This document shows positions 12,496-24,053 of a stretch of 64,000 nt of DNA, piece after piece. The DNA comes from Typha latifolia (Eukaryota > Streptophyta > Magnoliopsida > Poales > Typhaceae): NCBI GenBank assembly GCA_019914945.1, contig CM034112.1:7904501-7968500 (forward strand). Reading direction: 5' to 3'. Positions within the stretch are counted from its first letter, which is position 1, and each line of letters starts with the position of its first letter. Below the pieces are notes generated by a model. The model worked only from the letters and a program-made list of their open reading frames with translations, searched no databases and was not told where the DNA came from. The position numbers were made by a program, and so were the translations under genes.

Positions 12496-13302
12496 TCAAA
12501 CACCCTCAAAACTACCATTCTCCTCTTTCTTATCCTCATCTTTCATATCATAATCCGAGTACACATCAAGGAAGTAAAGCAAACAGACGAGGATCAAGGA
12601 GCATAAGATCATAGGAATGGGCCCAAAAACCCATAAGAACAAAGGGAGAGAGATATAGAAGGCATGGAGGCCAAGCGACCAGAAGTAGCTCCCTTTGTTC
12701 AAAGCCCGAGCGACGTACTCCGCCGCGAACTCCGGCGCGATGCGTTGCCTCTTGATAGGAACGGTGATGAGGATGCTCGCATGGCTGTAATACCGAACGG
12801 ATTGCACGTTGAGGAGGAAGGCGAGTATGAAGCAGACCAAGATGGCGAAGAACTTGATGGAGAGGCCGAGGTCGCTCCTGTCCCCGAAGACGATGCTCGA
12901 CCCTCGGAGAACTTGGGAGCTTCCGCTGATGCTGGCCGTCATGAGCGCGGCGATCAACGAGGTCAGCATGATGGCGGTGGAGGCTAGTAGGGTTGATGCC
13001 ATTATGTTGTTCCGCAGGGTTTGGACTGCCAAGATGCCATTCTTCGCAGTGTCCTGTGATCACCGCAATAGACATAGGATCGAGTTTGTAACTAACTCTG
13101 TGTGAAAATTTCTAGGGAAATTTAGATCTAGAGAGCTGACCTCCATTATGGTTTGAACCCAAATCCGCCGGTTCATGGCGTTGATGCCGATGACGGTCTT
13201 CGCCGGGTGGCGGAGGATGCGGTAGACGAGCCAGACGTGGTAAAACACCATGATAAGTAGGCCACTAGGGACCAAGATGAAGTCTAGATCTTCTTTCTTC
13301 AT
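12496..13302 (-). CDS. DUF599 family membrane protein (paralogue 1), 239 aa, two exons
   Basis: Exon 1 is 13,302-13,141 (54 codons, ending TIME) and exon 2 is 13,053-12,496 (185 codons plus stop). The 87-bp intron has GT-AG ends and lies in phase 0. I chose the ATG at 13,300-13,302 because it gives the MKKEDLDF start shared with the other two paralogues; the open frame runs two codons further up but starts with GTG. Hydrophobic segments lie at about residues 8-28, 75-94, 120-140 and 181-217, with a conserved RRIWVQTIME motif at the exon joint and PEFAAEYVARALNKGSYFWSLG before the last membrane pair. The short tail is acidic. The family (Pfam DUF599, plant, multi-pass membrane) has no established biochemical role that I know of. 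Paralogues sit at 30.9 and 34.1 kb in the opposite orientation. Confidence 0.93.
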
Positions 13303-13385
13303 GATCACAAGCAGGAGAACGAGTTCTTAGGTTGCTATTTAGCTATTGCTATGCATGGTGATTGAGGAGCTTAAGATATATGTGA

Positions 13386-13394
13386 TATTTATAG
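13386..13394 (-). promoter_or_regulatory. Probable TATA box of DUF599 paralogue 1
   Basis: CTATAAATA on the minus strand, 84 bp upstream of the chosen ATG, which is a normal TATA-to-start distance for a short plant leader. Confidence 0.6.
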
Positions 13395-14174
13395 TATAGA
13401 AAGAGTCGTTAAGATGTAGCTTTGCACAAAGAAAATAAACTCTTAAATCAAGATAAGGTCAAAGAGTTTGGATAGGATGGCAATAGCCATGACTGATATC
13501 TTTGTACGTGTCATCTCACTAATTACTCTAAAAGTTTATACAACTAGAGAATGCTAATTTTTATATTTAAATAAAAGTACTATTGAGAAGTCATACTTGG
13601 AATAGTTAATTACTAGAAAAGTAAAACGCAAGCCTAGAGCCGACCTTTTTCATTTCTTGATTTAGTAATATTTTAGTTCCATAATCGGTTCAAGCTATTT
13701 GCATTATTTTTTAGGTTTCTCTATCACCACATAGCGCGCGTAGGAGAAAGAAAGAGTGTTAAAATAGTATTGAATTAAAAAAAAAAAAAGTCCCTAGTGC
13801 TGGTGTGCATTGGATTTTACTTACATTTCTTGGCAGATGGCCATAAAATAAAAGAAATTATAACTTTGGGCCCATCCTATAGCATTTGCATTAGTCATTG
13901 TCTTCAAGTTGTGTTCCGTTTCTTTTATTTCTGTAATAATTTATTACAGGATTTTTCATTGACTCACCTAGTCGTGTGTCAGTTTGGTAGGGAAGTATAC
14001 GTATAATTTGGATGTTAAATCGTTAAGCACTCAAATAGAATAATGCTAGGTCTGACCTCGCATCCGCCGTCAATCAAGGAGTACCATCTTAAACGTTGTT
14101 CCGCGAATCACCTCTTTTGGACTTCTCCCGGTGGTTACTGTGAAAAATAAATAAATTTTAGGGTCTTTAGGAGG

Positions 14175-14746
14175 GAGGGGTGAAAACGGGTCTGATTAAC
14201 TCCGACCCGACCCGCTATTCGACCCGATTCGGATCGGATTCGAATAAAAAATTCCTATCCGATTCGGATACGAATTTGGATATGGATAGAATTTTAAAAA
14301 AAAATTCGAATACGGGTTGGATATATTTTTCGGATTCGAATACGGATATCGGATATCCGTTTACCTGCATATTTTTTAAAATAATTTACAGTTTTTAGTT
14401 TGCTTATTTAAATAGTAAATATTAATATTGTTACTAATAATACGTTATATATTATTTATAGAGATTAATTTCTCTAATTTTATAAATTTGACATACAAAA
14501 AAATTATTTCTCAGAAAACTCATAATAATTTTATGTTAATTATATCTAAATAAAATATTTAAATTATTTTAAATTCAAGCAATATCCGTTTAAGATCTGA
14601 TCCTCTATCTGAAAATTATCCGTATCCGATTTTAAATTTTGCTATCCGTCTAATATCCGTATCTAAATCCGTATCCGAACTAAAAATATGGATCCGGATA
14701 TGGGTTGAGCACTATTCGATCCGTATCCGATCCATTTTCACCCCTA
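14175..14746 (+). mobile_element. hAT (Ac/Ds-like) short non-autonomous element, about 570 bp
   Basis: The ends AGGGGTGAAAACGGGTC and CATTTTCACCCCTA, with subterminal GGATCGGAT / ATCCGTATCCG arrays, match the 2.5-kb element at 7153 in the same orientation. The interior is AT-rich and non-coding. Both flanks are purine-rich (AGGAGGG and AAGGGAGG), but a clean 8-bp duplication cannot be read. Confidence 0.88.
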
Positions 14747-14899
14747 AGGGAGGCTCATATAGCCACCGACTTATGTTTTTTTTTTCTTTTTTGAAGATTA
14801 AGCTTGATTAAGCATGGCCTATCTCCTGGAAAGGGTCAAGGCATCATTAAAAATTAGGTTATATAGGTATGGGGGATAGAGTTAGACGACCCCATAAAA

Positions 14900-15287
14900 A
14901 TAGGCTGTGATATATTTTTATCCTATTTGGCTGCCCAATCAACCTCATAATTCCTTTCTTTTGGCACATGCAAAATTTGATGGTTTTACACTTGGTAACT
15001 AATCCCTTAATAATCCAAGGGCAACTAACCTCAGCGTTCAAAACTCTGACTAAGTTGAGCGAGTTAGACTCAACTTTAACCTTGCTATACCTCACCGCGA
15101 TCCGCAGGTCAAGTCTGAAGGCTCGTGTCTCCACCTCCAGTAGTGAATCGCTTATAGTTGGCTTCCATGCCACAGATAGCAAGGCACCATCTACCGTTCT
15201 AAGCACGGTCCATGGTCCACTTTGATGGCCTTCTTCAGAATAGGCTCCATCTATATTAATCTTTACCCATCTTGGAGCGGGCTGCAC
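14900..15287 (-). pseudogene. LINE-type RNase H (RVT_3-like) domain fragment
   Basis: The minus-strand frame shows PRWVKINIDGAY, a GALLSVAW strand, LLEVETRAFRL and VESNSLNLV, in the order found in RNase H domains of plant non-LTR retrotransposons and their relatives. The catalytic aspartate normally found in the V-E-x-D-S motif is N here. Near 14,965 the frame shifts, and the expected H-V-x-x-E-x-N-x-x-x-D-W-A end continues in another frame before a stop. Upstream reverse transcriptase sequence is not evident, so this is an isolated, broken fragment. Confidence 0.75.
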
Positions 15288-15409
15288 CTATCAGGTGCTG
15301 TCAGTCCTCTCCTTTCTACTTGTTGCTCTCCTTTGCTAGGCATAGTCCTTCGTCAGTTGCACTGCGCATCTAGCAACTGCTTCCGGACTTATGTTATTCC
15401 TTAGCAAAT

Positions 15410-16100
15410 ATTTAGAAAATTATTTTAACTCCTTTTCTACTCTCATCTCCACTATTCTCAAAAATTTTTAAAAATAATGCCAAGCCCATCTTTTAAATAT
15501 AAATTAGAAAATCACTGTTCTATTCATCAAATTTATTTTATTATTTAAAATATATAAAATTTACTCATTTAAATCTTAAGTCTTTTTTTTTTGGCTTATA
15601 TGACACTTCATCCAAGCTTCTCTTAATTAAACCTGAAGGCCCTCTATTAAGAGGGATTTAGATTTAGCATAATCAGTATCGACCCACCTAATTCAATTAT
15701 TAAATAGATTATATTCATGTTTGCTCTTTAAACAATTTAACTCAAAATTAATTTGTTTAAGTTACATGATTAGATTGTGACAATCCATTTATAATGTGCA
15801 CATTATGTGATTAACCATTCAATGGCTTTAATAATCTGTGTAACTCATTTAATAAGTTAGGACATGTTTATATTTGATATTTCAACCCCTTTAATTAACT
15901 ACTGGCATTTGTTGTGTGGCTTATAACACCCAAAGAATTATTCCTAAATGGCTTGCCTTAGCCTAGACCCATCCAATTACCACCTAGAGTTCAATCTGGC
16001 CGAACCCAATCCTTAACTCTGGGGAGATTAGGCTGGGTTTGGGCTCAGAGAGTTTAATTTTGACCAAGGATAGTCAAATTAACCTACCCAGTTTAAACTT
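15410..16100. other. AT-rich intergenic DNA upstream of the Cys/His protein gene
   Basis: No coding potential or repeat recognised; it grades into the GC-richer promoter of the next gene from about 16,110. Confidence 0.5.
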
Positions 16101-16491
16101 AGCTCAACAACAGCCGTTTGATCACGATCGTCCGGCCGCGCAGAACGGCACGTATGCTTGCAACTCAAGCGAGATCGACATGGAGCGGTTGGGGCGGGCC
16201 CCACCGCCTCTCCTCTGGATTCGCAAATTAATACGTCACGTGCTAACGTCCCTCACCTCACGGCAAAATCGTCAACCCCATTCCTCCGAGTTCGCTAGCA
16301 CAGCAACCAGCAAACGAGAAGTGGATCCCACCTTTGTGTCTACGTGTCGAGGGCGACAACGGCTATCAGAGCTGTTGCGTGTTCGGATAAGACCAGATGA
16401 GACGACGGAATTGTTTTTGTCCTTTTCTTTTCTTTGCCAAATTCACCCCGCGGTTTCATTTGCGTTTCATTTCGTCGGTCTCCGTCTGGGC

Positions 16492-16499
16492 CTATAAAT
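16492..16499 (+). promoter_or_regulatory. Probable TATA box of the Cys/His-rich protein gene
   Basis: CTATAAAT lies in a moderately GC-rich promoter. Transcription would start near 16,525, giving a first exon that is wholly 5'UTR and ends at the GTAAGT donor near 16,689. Confidence 0.6.
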
Positions 16500-16688
16500 C
16501 GGCGTCTAGTTCGAGCTATGAGTTCGCGTTTTGGCTTAGCACGCGGCGAAGAGTGAGGGGGAGTGAGGAGTTTGCGATTTTGGAGGAAGAGGGGGAGAGA
16601 AGAGGAGAGAAGGCTCTTCGTCGTCTTGTGTTCAATTTCCCCCCCTTTTGGATTTCCTACGGATTCCCTGCTGGTTTTCTTTTGCATG

Positions 16689-17653
16689 TAAGTACCCGTT
16701 TTCCCCCTATTTGGAGACTAGGGTTAGGGTTTTTTTTTTTTCCACTCTGGAAGGATTTGGGTATCTTTTTGTTTCTAATTCTATTGTCAATTTGTGTGGT
16801 GATATGAAAAAGAGATTGTTTAGGTGGACTTTTGACTAGAAATTGGTACAGATTTTGGTATTAATAGTCTCAGTCTGTTTATTTGATTGGAAAGTCGTGA
16901 GGGTTCGATTAGCTAGATCGAAAGACTAACCATGCTCTGGATTGCGACGTAGTTGTATCATGACCAAAGAAGGAAGAGCCTTTCGCGACGTTTTGGGTGT
17001 AAAGAATGGGAAAGAGAAGGGAGAAAAAGGAGCAATTTTTTCATCCCTCTTTTGGATGCTTATCAAAATTTGGGAGGCCAATTAACGGATGTGGTTGTGG
17101 TAGGACATATTAAAGAGATTACTTCATAAATTCGTCAGTTGCTCACTGTAGCAGGGTACTAATTTCAGTAGAAAATATCCTCCACTCATCAGAATGCTCT
17201 GAATAGGTCTATTTTGCCATTTTACACTGCTGTGGTACTACCTGTCTGGGAATGGCTAAATTTAGAGGGCAATTAGAGGTTGCTCGGAGAAGTTTGACTC
17301 ACTTAAGTAGTCGTTTTGTGAAACATCAGATGGCTATGGCTGTTGAATCTATTGGGAAATCCAGTTTATATGTCCTTGACATAAGGAAGATGCACAGATA
17401 GCACAATTCTTTGTTGCTTACCATCTATTTCTCAAATTTATGATCTATATTACACCTAGACTTTGTGCAGTGGTGGCAAAATGTTTCAGATTGATATTGT
17501 CTCTTTATTCTACATTCAGATTCTGAGTTCAGCATTAGATAGCTAGAGAAAGGGTGAGGGATTGCAAAGTTCAGTTATGCACTGGGTCAATGTATGGATG
17601 GAAATTTATTGAGAATGATGGTTTCTTGCAGTTTCTTGCTGTCTACTTTTGTG

Positions 17654-17694
<41 letters not shown>

Positions 17695-17919
17695 TCTTTC
17701 TCTGTCATCCTTTTATTTCCCTGCTTGAAGCATAAGTACCATTCCACAGAAGTGCTCTTCCCCTCTATTGTATGTTCTATGTCAGGTTTGGGCATGCAGC
17801 AGTTTGATAAGATTGAGAACTGAAGAGTGAATCCATTAGCTTTGTTTGCATTCAATTTGAGATATTGAACAATCCTTTCTTTCTTGTTGTCTTATTCTTA
17901 TTTTTTCTGTTGGACTGCA
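16689..17919 (+). other. 5'UTR intron of the Cys/His-rich protein gene
   Basis: TGCAT followed by GTAAGTACC provides a strong donor at 16,689. TTGGACTGCAG provides a good acceptor at 17,919, 47 bp before the ATG, and is preceded by a T-rich stretch. The intron contains a (CT)n microsatellite at 17,656-17,689. The structure is inferred from splice signals only. Confidence 0.6.
17656..17689. repeat. (CT)n microsatellite
   Basis: About 17 CT units within the inferred 5'UTR intron. Confidence 0.95.
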
Positions 17920-17966
17920 GAAAGGACGCTTTCTTTGCTAATTGATACCATACCTCATTCCAAGCA

Positions 17967-18398
17967 ATGGAGGTATATGGCAAATCTATGATTGCTGAGC
18001 CGAGCAATGTCATTTATTTATCCAGTATTCTCAACCGTGATGGGCTGATCCCAAGTCACAAATGTGACGTAAGATGCCAAAATGAACATGTGTTCGGAAA
18101 CATGTATCGCTGCAGGCTAACAGGAATTACACATATCTGTGATAAAACTTGTGATCAGAGAATTGTGTACGATAACCATAGCTCCCTTTGCAGAGTGAGT
18201 GGACAGATCTTCCCTCTTTCACCAGTGGAAGAGCAAGCTGTGAGAGGAGTTCGGAGGAAGCTTGATCTGGAAATACCTGATGACTGCGCATGTAAGCGTA
18301 GACGCAATGCTCAGCTGCATCCCTCTCCTTTCGAGAGGTCTTTTAGTGCAGTTGCTCCAATCTGCAGTCAAGTTGGAGATGGAATGGATATGAGTTAG
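17967..18398 (+). CDS. Small Cys/His-rich protein, 143 aa, plant-conserved type
   Basis: A single coding exon starts at ATG 17,967 and ends at TAG 18,398. The core holds a regular set of possible zinc ligands: H31, C33, C37, H41, C49, H56, C58, C62, H71 and C75, in phrases HKCDVRC, MYRCRLTGITHICDKTCDQR and LCRVSGQIFPL. A helix EEQAVRGVRRKLDLE follows, then a basic CKRRRN patch (109-114) that could be a nuclear signal. The arrangement CxxTGxxHxCDxxC is faintly like the cysteine motif of herpesvirus UL92-type proteins, a resemblance I recall only loosely. The regular codon structure, promoter and 5'UTR intron support a real host gene. Function is unknown; nucleic-acid or protein binding through zinc is inference. 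Confidence 0.8.
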   Translation: MEVYGKSMIAEPSNVIYLSSILNRDGLIPSHKCDVRCQNEHVFGNMYRCRLTGITHICDKTCDQRIVYDNHSSLCRVSGQIFPLSPVEEQAVRGVRRKLDLEIPDDCACKRRRNAQLHPSPFERSFSAVAPICSQVGDGMDMS

Positions 18399-21381
18399 AG
18401 CTCATCAGTTCCGCATTTACCCTTTTTTCATAATTTCTGTCATTTGATGGAAACTGAGAACTTTCATACCACGATGAGACTTGAATCCTTTTTATAGCTC
18501 CATTTGGAGTATATCTATGCTAATGGTACTTTGTAACTTTGAACTAATTTTAGACTTTAAAATTATGGTAAGCTACGTATTGACATTCCCATCTGCCTTA
18601 AGAGGAAATTTACATGAAATTTTCTGAGAATATATATTTTGGCTCTAAATTTGACTATAGCGCTCAATAGGAATCTACTAAGGGGCTCTAGGGTTAGTTG
18701 TGTTGGCCAACTTGGGAATATTGTAGTACGTGATGTGTAACCTCTTTGCAGCTTCTCTTTATTTTCATTTCATCTTAATTGTACTATTTCTATTCATTCC
18801 TATATTGTAAAGTAATTTGCTGAACCCTCTATTTGTATTATTGCATTTTTCTTCTGCAGCTTCTCTTTATTTTCATTTCATCTGTATTTATTTTTATTCA
18901 TTCCCATATTGTAAAGTAGTTTGCTGAACTCTGATATTCATTTGTATTATTGCACTTTCTTCTTCACATAATTATTTGTAATTATATCAGTGCTTAAATT
19001 GCCTGATAATTCTGTATTGAGTGTCTATGCTGTTCCTATTTAATACTTAATCCTGCTTATGTTCCAACATCTCTAAACTATGTGCATCTACTGCACTATA
19101 CTTTGAGATGGTTTTGATGGAGGCCAGTGAAGGTTTGGTTTATGTTTGTATTGGTTGATTTGTTCTTTTAATTCCCTCTATTTGTCTGCAAAACCTTTCT
19201 AATTTCTCTTCATTCTTTGCAGTTGAACTGTTCCTTCGGTTCCCTATTAACATATCTGCAACATATTTCTAAATTATAATTTTCTTCAGTCTTTACAGTT
19301 GATGTTGTCTTGTGAACTTACCAAGTTATTTTGCAGGATCTTTCAGGCAACACAACTCTGCAGAGCTAACAAATCCTACTTTGACTAGTTCCTATTGGCA
19401 TGAGGATTCTTACATTATCTTCTGTTCTTTGCAGGTATGGCATATCCTCTCTTAACTTGTTAAAGCTTCACACAACGAACACATTCAAGAGCAGCTGAGT
19501 GTGGCGCTTTGCCTGTTGTAGCCTGATGTCTTGAACATTATGCAAGTGCTGCAAGTTGCATCTCTTGTATGTGGACTATAATTTAGCCATCAACCGGCTC
19601 AAGTTAGTAGTATGAATATCCAGCAGCAAGCTTTGTAGATACTTCCAAATAGTAAGATTGAAGTTTGCTGTAAGTATTCCATGATCCTATAATTCACGGT
19701 GGAATGCCTGTTACCATGGCTGCTAGTTGATGCCTCGCAACAAGCTCCAGTGTTAATCTATTGCCAAGGATGTCTTCTTGCCCATGGTGTTATAGTTGCA
19801 GAGAGCTAACTACCTTTCAATTTGCTTTGCCGTTATGAGAAGAATCTTGAGTTCGTTTGTTAGGGCCTTTCAATGATATAATTCACTTTTGGATTGCTTA
19901 TGTATAGCCATTTTGTAATAGTAAAATGTGATGTGCAATCCTATTCCACAATTTTTTTGTTTTTGTTTGAAAGGTCTGCAGACAGATCCTCTTCCACTTG
20001 ATCCTTGCTTTCAATATCTTGATTGTTTTATATTTAACTGTATGATGGTCAATATAGTGATATTCTTGCCAGTCCTGTCACTGAAGAGTACTGTGATCTG
20101 CTTTGTGCTTTGACAGTGCACCTAGAACTGATTATAGAGATAATCCAGTTAATTGTTTAAGTATAATATGTTTTCTATATTGCTCCGATTAGGGTGTGGT
20201 ATAGATATTTATTATGTGATTTTGTTCAAGTTTTTATCAAATACCAGTTTTATCATTATATTTTACAGGGACTATCTACCAAACTAGATGCTGTCAAGGC
20301 AGTCTAAAATTTATAATTCCTTTTGCTTGCTTCATCTGCACTTAAAGGAGTCCACTAACGTATTGTATCCTTACCTTCCTTCCTTATCCTGCACTGGAAG
20401 ACTTCTGCTACAAGGACCTGGCCCTATTTGATTAATTTAAATATCTGTCGTTGTTCTTTACTCTAAATACTTGCTAAATACTTTAGTTGACTTTAACTTT
20501 AAAGATACTTTAGTCTTTATTGCAATAAATATCTTATAGATAGTTGCAGAATCTATACTTGGACAAATGGAGCCACATTGATAATCGTCTTTGCTTTATC
20601 TAACAAGATCAAACCTTCTTATATTGCAAAATGGAAACCCCGCAAAACTATATTTCACAGATTTCATTTTCAATTTGGTACTTTCTTCGTTATTTCAAGA
20701 CTTAGGGTTCTTTAAACTAATGCACCTTAAACTATTCATATTTCTACTGGACCTCCTCATTTATTTCTTTAAATATGTAGATGAAAAATGCCAAATGATT
20801 ATTTTACTCTTAATTTTAATATTTTTTTTCTAAAATAATAGTTATTACGTCGTTTTCAAATTAAACTGATAATTAACGAAATTTTTTTTTGTAAGGTCTT
20901 ACATAAGTACAAGATCAATATCTCATAAAAAAAATTAAATCAATATAAAAAACGAACAATAATTTTTAATTTTTATGATTTTTTTAAAACAAACAATAAT
21001 TAAAAGGTACAGAGATTTACTTTAGCTCAGTTCAATGAGATCTTTGAAATAGTTTAATGCTCTCTGATAACTACCCATCTACGCTACGCAACTAAAGGCC
21101 TTTGATAACTACCCAAAGACTTCTCCGTCACCAAAGACCTCATTCATAATAGAAATAAACCTCGTCGGCTACCAAATATCTATGCTTCGGGCTCACTCAA
21201 TTTGCGCGCGAAATAAGTAGAACTCACTCATTTCGATCAAATTAAACCAAAGAAAAGAAGAGAAAACTAAAATAAACGAATGACAGATTCGATGCCAAGT
21301 TAAACTATCAATATATATATATATATTCTTTTTAAATTTCTTCTCTCCCAATCCGTTACAAAAACCATCAGAACCCAACGG
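18399..21381. other. Downstream/intergenic region, possibly with 3' non-coding exons
   Basis: The first part is the 3'UTR of the Cys/His gene. Transcript-like, T-rich sequence with intron-like borders continues to about 20,100: a GCAG acceptor-like site near 19,337 and TTGCAGGTATGG near 19,435. No frame is convincing. It contains a tandem duplication at about 18,751-18,970. From about 20,150 to 21,380 it is plain AT-rich DNA. Confidence 0.4.
18751..18970. repeat. Imperfect tandem duplication of about 107 bp
   Basis: CAGCTTCTCTTTATTTTCAT occurs at about 18,751 and again at about 18,858. Both are followed by TATTGTAAAGTA(A/G)TTTGCTGAAC and a TTTGTATTATTGCA end. Confidence 0.85.
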
Positions 21382-21723
21382 TCATCTCTCCCCTGCGCCG
21401 CACCCAAGCATACTCCTCGCCCTCGCGAGCTCCTCCGCGAGCGCCTTGACTTGGATCCTGAACTCCCTCGCCTGGACCACCGCCTCCGCCTCCAAATCGC
21501 CGAGCTGCGCGCAGAGCCGCTCCTCCGCCTCCTCCACCACTCGAAGCCTCTCCCTCGTCTTCTCCAACTCCGCCCTCGTCGCCTGCTCCCTCGCTGTCGC
21601 CTCCCTCACCTCCTTCTCCAACTCCTCGTTCCTCCGCCTCAGCTCCTCCGCCCCTGCCAACGGCCGCCGCTTCCCGGCTACTGGATCGGCGGAGAAGAAG
21701 GCAATCGAAATGCTCGGAGCCAT
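21382..21723 (-). CDS. LSU-type protein (RESPONSE TO LOW SULFUR family), 113 aa
   Basis: An intronless minus-strand gene from ATG 21,723 to TGA 21,382, very GC-rich compared with its flanks. After a short variable N-terminus it is almost one long coiled coil (about residues 25-104), with ELRRRNEELEKEV, EEAEERLCAQLGDLEAEAVVQAR and ALAEELARARSML. These are the characteristic blocks of plant LSU proteins, and the usual length is 90-120 aa. LSU proteins are small cytosolic/nuclear hub proteins induced by sulfur shortage and other stresses; in Arabidopsis they bind many partners, including the superoxide dismutase FSD2. A GAGAC word, the core of sulfur-responsive elements, lies about 250 bp upstream (21,969-21,973), but so short a word means little. 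The plus-strand frames across this gene are shadows. Confidence 0.92.
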   Translation of the reverse strand: MAPSISIAFFSADPVAGKRRPLAGAEELRRRNEELEKEVREATAREQATRAELEKTRERLRVVEEAEERLCAQLGDLEAEAVVQAREFRIQVKALAEELARARSMLGCGAGER

Positions 21724-22019
21724 GTATTGGTAACGATTGCTTTTAAATTATAAAGATTTGGTTGGCGCTGTGTGGATCGGAGGTACGGGGTAGCTCCGCG
21801 TTTTATGAGATTTGTATGGTGAAATTATAAACGATCGTATGCAAGATCGATTGTACGAAACTGAATAAATCGTAGTCTAAATGGTAACCAATTGTGTAGA
21901 AACTTGGAGGCGATCGGCGTTCATCCGGAGAGAGGGGTGACGGAAAGGAGTCTAGGTTCGATGTATCTGAGACGGTACCTCAAGATCTTGACACGATGCA
22001 TAATCGGTCCATGATGCAC

Positions 22020-22443
22020 AAATTTTTATCCGATTATGATACGGATATTGAATATTTCTTTACCTGCATATTTTTTTGAATGATTTACAGTTTTTAATTT
22101 AAAATATTAATATTGTTACTAATAATATGTTATATATTATTTATAGAGATTAATTTCTCTAATTTTACATATTTAATGTACAAAAATTTTATTTGTTGTA
22201 AAACTCTTAATATTTTTGTGTTAATTATATCTAAATAAAATATTATAATTTTTTTAAATTTAATTAATATCCGTTTAATATCTGATTCTCTATCCGAAAA
22301 TTATCCGTATCCGTTTAGTTAGAATATGATTTTAAATTTTGCTATCCGTTCAGTATTGGTATCAAAATTCGTATGCAGACTAAAATTATACATTTGAATA
22401 TGAGTTGAATATGATCGGATCCATATTCTATCCGTTTTCACCC
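22020..22443 (+). mobile_element. Degenerate hAT (Ac/Ds-like) element, 5'-truncated
   Basis: The right end TATCCGTTTTCACCC, the ATCCGAAAATTATCCGTATCCG subterminal repeats and the AT-rich core match the element at 14,175. The left terminal repeat is missing and the CpG-containing repeats are eroded, so it is the oldest copy here. Confidence 0.8.
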
Positions 22444-22444
22444 G

Positions 22445-23130
22445 GATTTATCTTATTTGTGAGATCGTGCTGGAGGCTCCAGTAGATCTGATGGGACTAG
22501 TTCGGTAATCGTTATACGTGGATAATTGATAGCCACGAATCTATTTCTTAACTTTTGTTACAGAGAAATTTGCATTCACACCCTATTTATAGGCTCAGTA
22601 TGTTCTACATATTTTTAGGAATATTTGTAAAATAACACCCTCCATCACTTTTATTATAATTTACAACTACCACGTTGATACGATGGATCTACTTCTTTTC
22701 TTTTTACCTCGAAAACAACTTTGAAACACCTCAATTAGATCTAAAAGAATATAGAATATTCTATTACCTTTAAATATAAAAATAATAAAACACTTGAAAT
22801 ATCCTTTGTTTGACTTTAATTGTTTTTCCTTTTATTCTTATCTTAACTTAAAAATTTACTCGAGTTTTAAGGTTAATTTACATCTATAATTAAAATTAAT
22901 TTACCTGTATTGTAAATTACCAATAAGAAAACTAGCAGTGTATTTTTGGGACACTAAAAGTAAAATGCAAGGGTCCAATGATAATTATCAACATATTTGG
23001 TGTGACTAAAGGCAAAATATAAGGTCTTTTTGGTAATTTTCTAATTTTTAAAACTTTAAAATAAAATATCAAAGTACTCAAAATACCCATTCACCTTGGC
23101 AATTGATGAAGATCAACCCATTCACCTTGG
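22445..23130. other. AT-rich intergenic DNA, nothing recognised
   Basis: No coding sequence or clear element found. Confidence 0.5.
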
Positions 23131-23343
23131 CTAACGGTGGGGGTGACAAAATACACGAGCGGCTCGAGCTTAGCCGAGCCTAAATAATTTTGTGGGCTCA
23201 AATGGAATTTCGAGCTTAGCCTAAATAATTTTGTGGGCTCAAATGGATTTTTGAGCTGAGCTTTAAGCAGAGCTGGCTCACTAAGACTTAGCTAAATAAG
23301 CTCAGTTCAAAACATTATTTATTAATATTATATATATATTAAC

Positions 23344-23346
<3 letters not shown>

Positions 23347-23375
<29 letters not shown>
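23347..23375. repeat. (TA)n microsatellite
   Basis: Perfect TA run. Confidence 0.95.
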
Positions 23376-23439
23376 AGTATATCTATAATCATTAGATCTT
23401 TGATTCAAAGATAGGTTTGATAGGCTTCGCAAAAATAGC

Positions 23440-24053
23440 CTAGTTTTAGGCATGGGATTAGCTCAATCCGTCTCGGTTTGAATTTGGTTAGACATAATTA
23501 TTAGGCCCGACTATCCCAAATCCGGTCCAAACTTGTCCGATTTTAACTGGACTAAGCTCGGTCCGAGTCTGATTTAGACCTGGCCCGACCCGAGCCCGAG
23601 ATGGTAGTGGGAGATATGGGCTAAGCCTTTGCCCATTTGGCCCGGCTTGGCCCAGCCCAATCTACTACTCTCATCTATAGCGCAACTCATAATGTATGCA
23701 TATTCTTATAATTTTTTTAGTCTCACATTGGATATTTAGTGAACTATATATCAATATTTAAATAAGTTCCTATAAAAGATAACTAAAATATCTTCGTACA
23801 AACCCATTAAATTCAACTCAATAAAATATAATATTTTTTATATTTAATAAATTATGTTAGCGCTATTATACCAAACCAAAGCCCAATATCTAATTGGCTA
23901 CTAGGCGGTAACAGGTTAGAATATTCTAGCCCAACCTGAACTCGGCCCGACCCAAGTGATTGGTGGGTCAGATCGTGAATAAATATTTAAGCTCGATTGG
24001 CCCGAAAAGCCTGGCTTGAACTGGGCTCGGCCTGCCCAATGATCACATCTAAG
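23440..24053 (+). mobile_element. GGCCCG-rich non-autonomous TIR element, nested
   Basis: It shares its layout with the clean copy at 40,708-41,130: GGCCCGAC-type subterminal repeats, an AT-rich centre with TAATATTTTTTATA, and an ending of CTTGAACTGGGCTCGG..GATCACATCTA. The left terminal repeat is eroded and the flanking duplication is not readable. Confidence 0.55.

Noticed and set aside
12566..13105. Additional frames across DUF599 paralogue 1
   Set aside because: Out-of-frame or antisense shadows; only the frame with the membrane segments and family blocks is real.
16039..16807. Frames of 115-152 codons around 16.0-16.8 kb
   Set aside because: They overlap the promoter, TATA box and first non-coding exon of the Cys/His gene; no protein family likeness.
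21446..21753. Plus-strand frames opposite the LSU gene
   Set aside because: They are antisense shadows of a GC-rich coding sequence; the minus-strand frame carries the family motifs.
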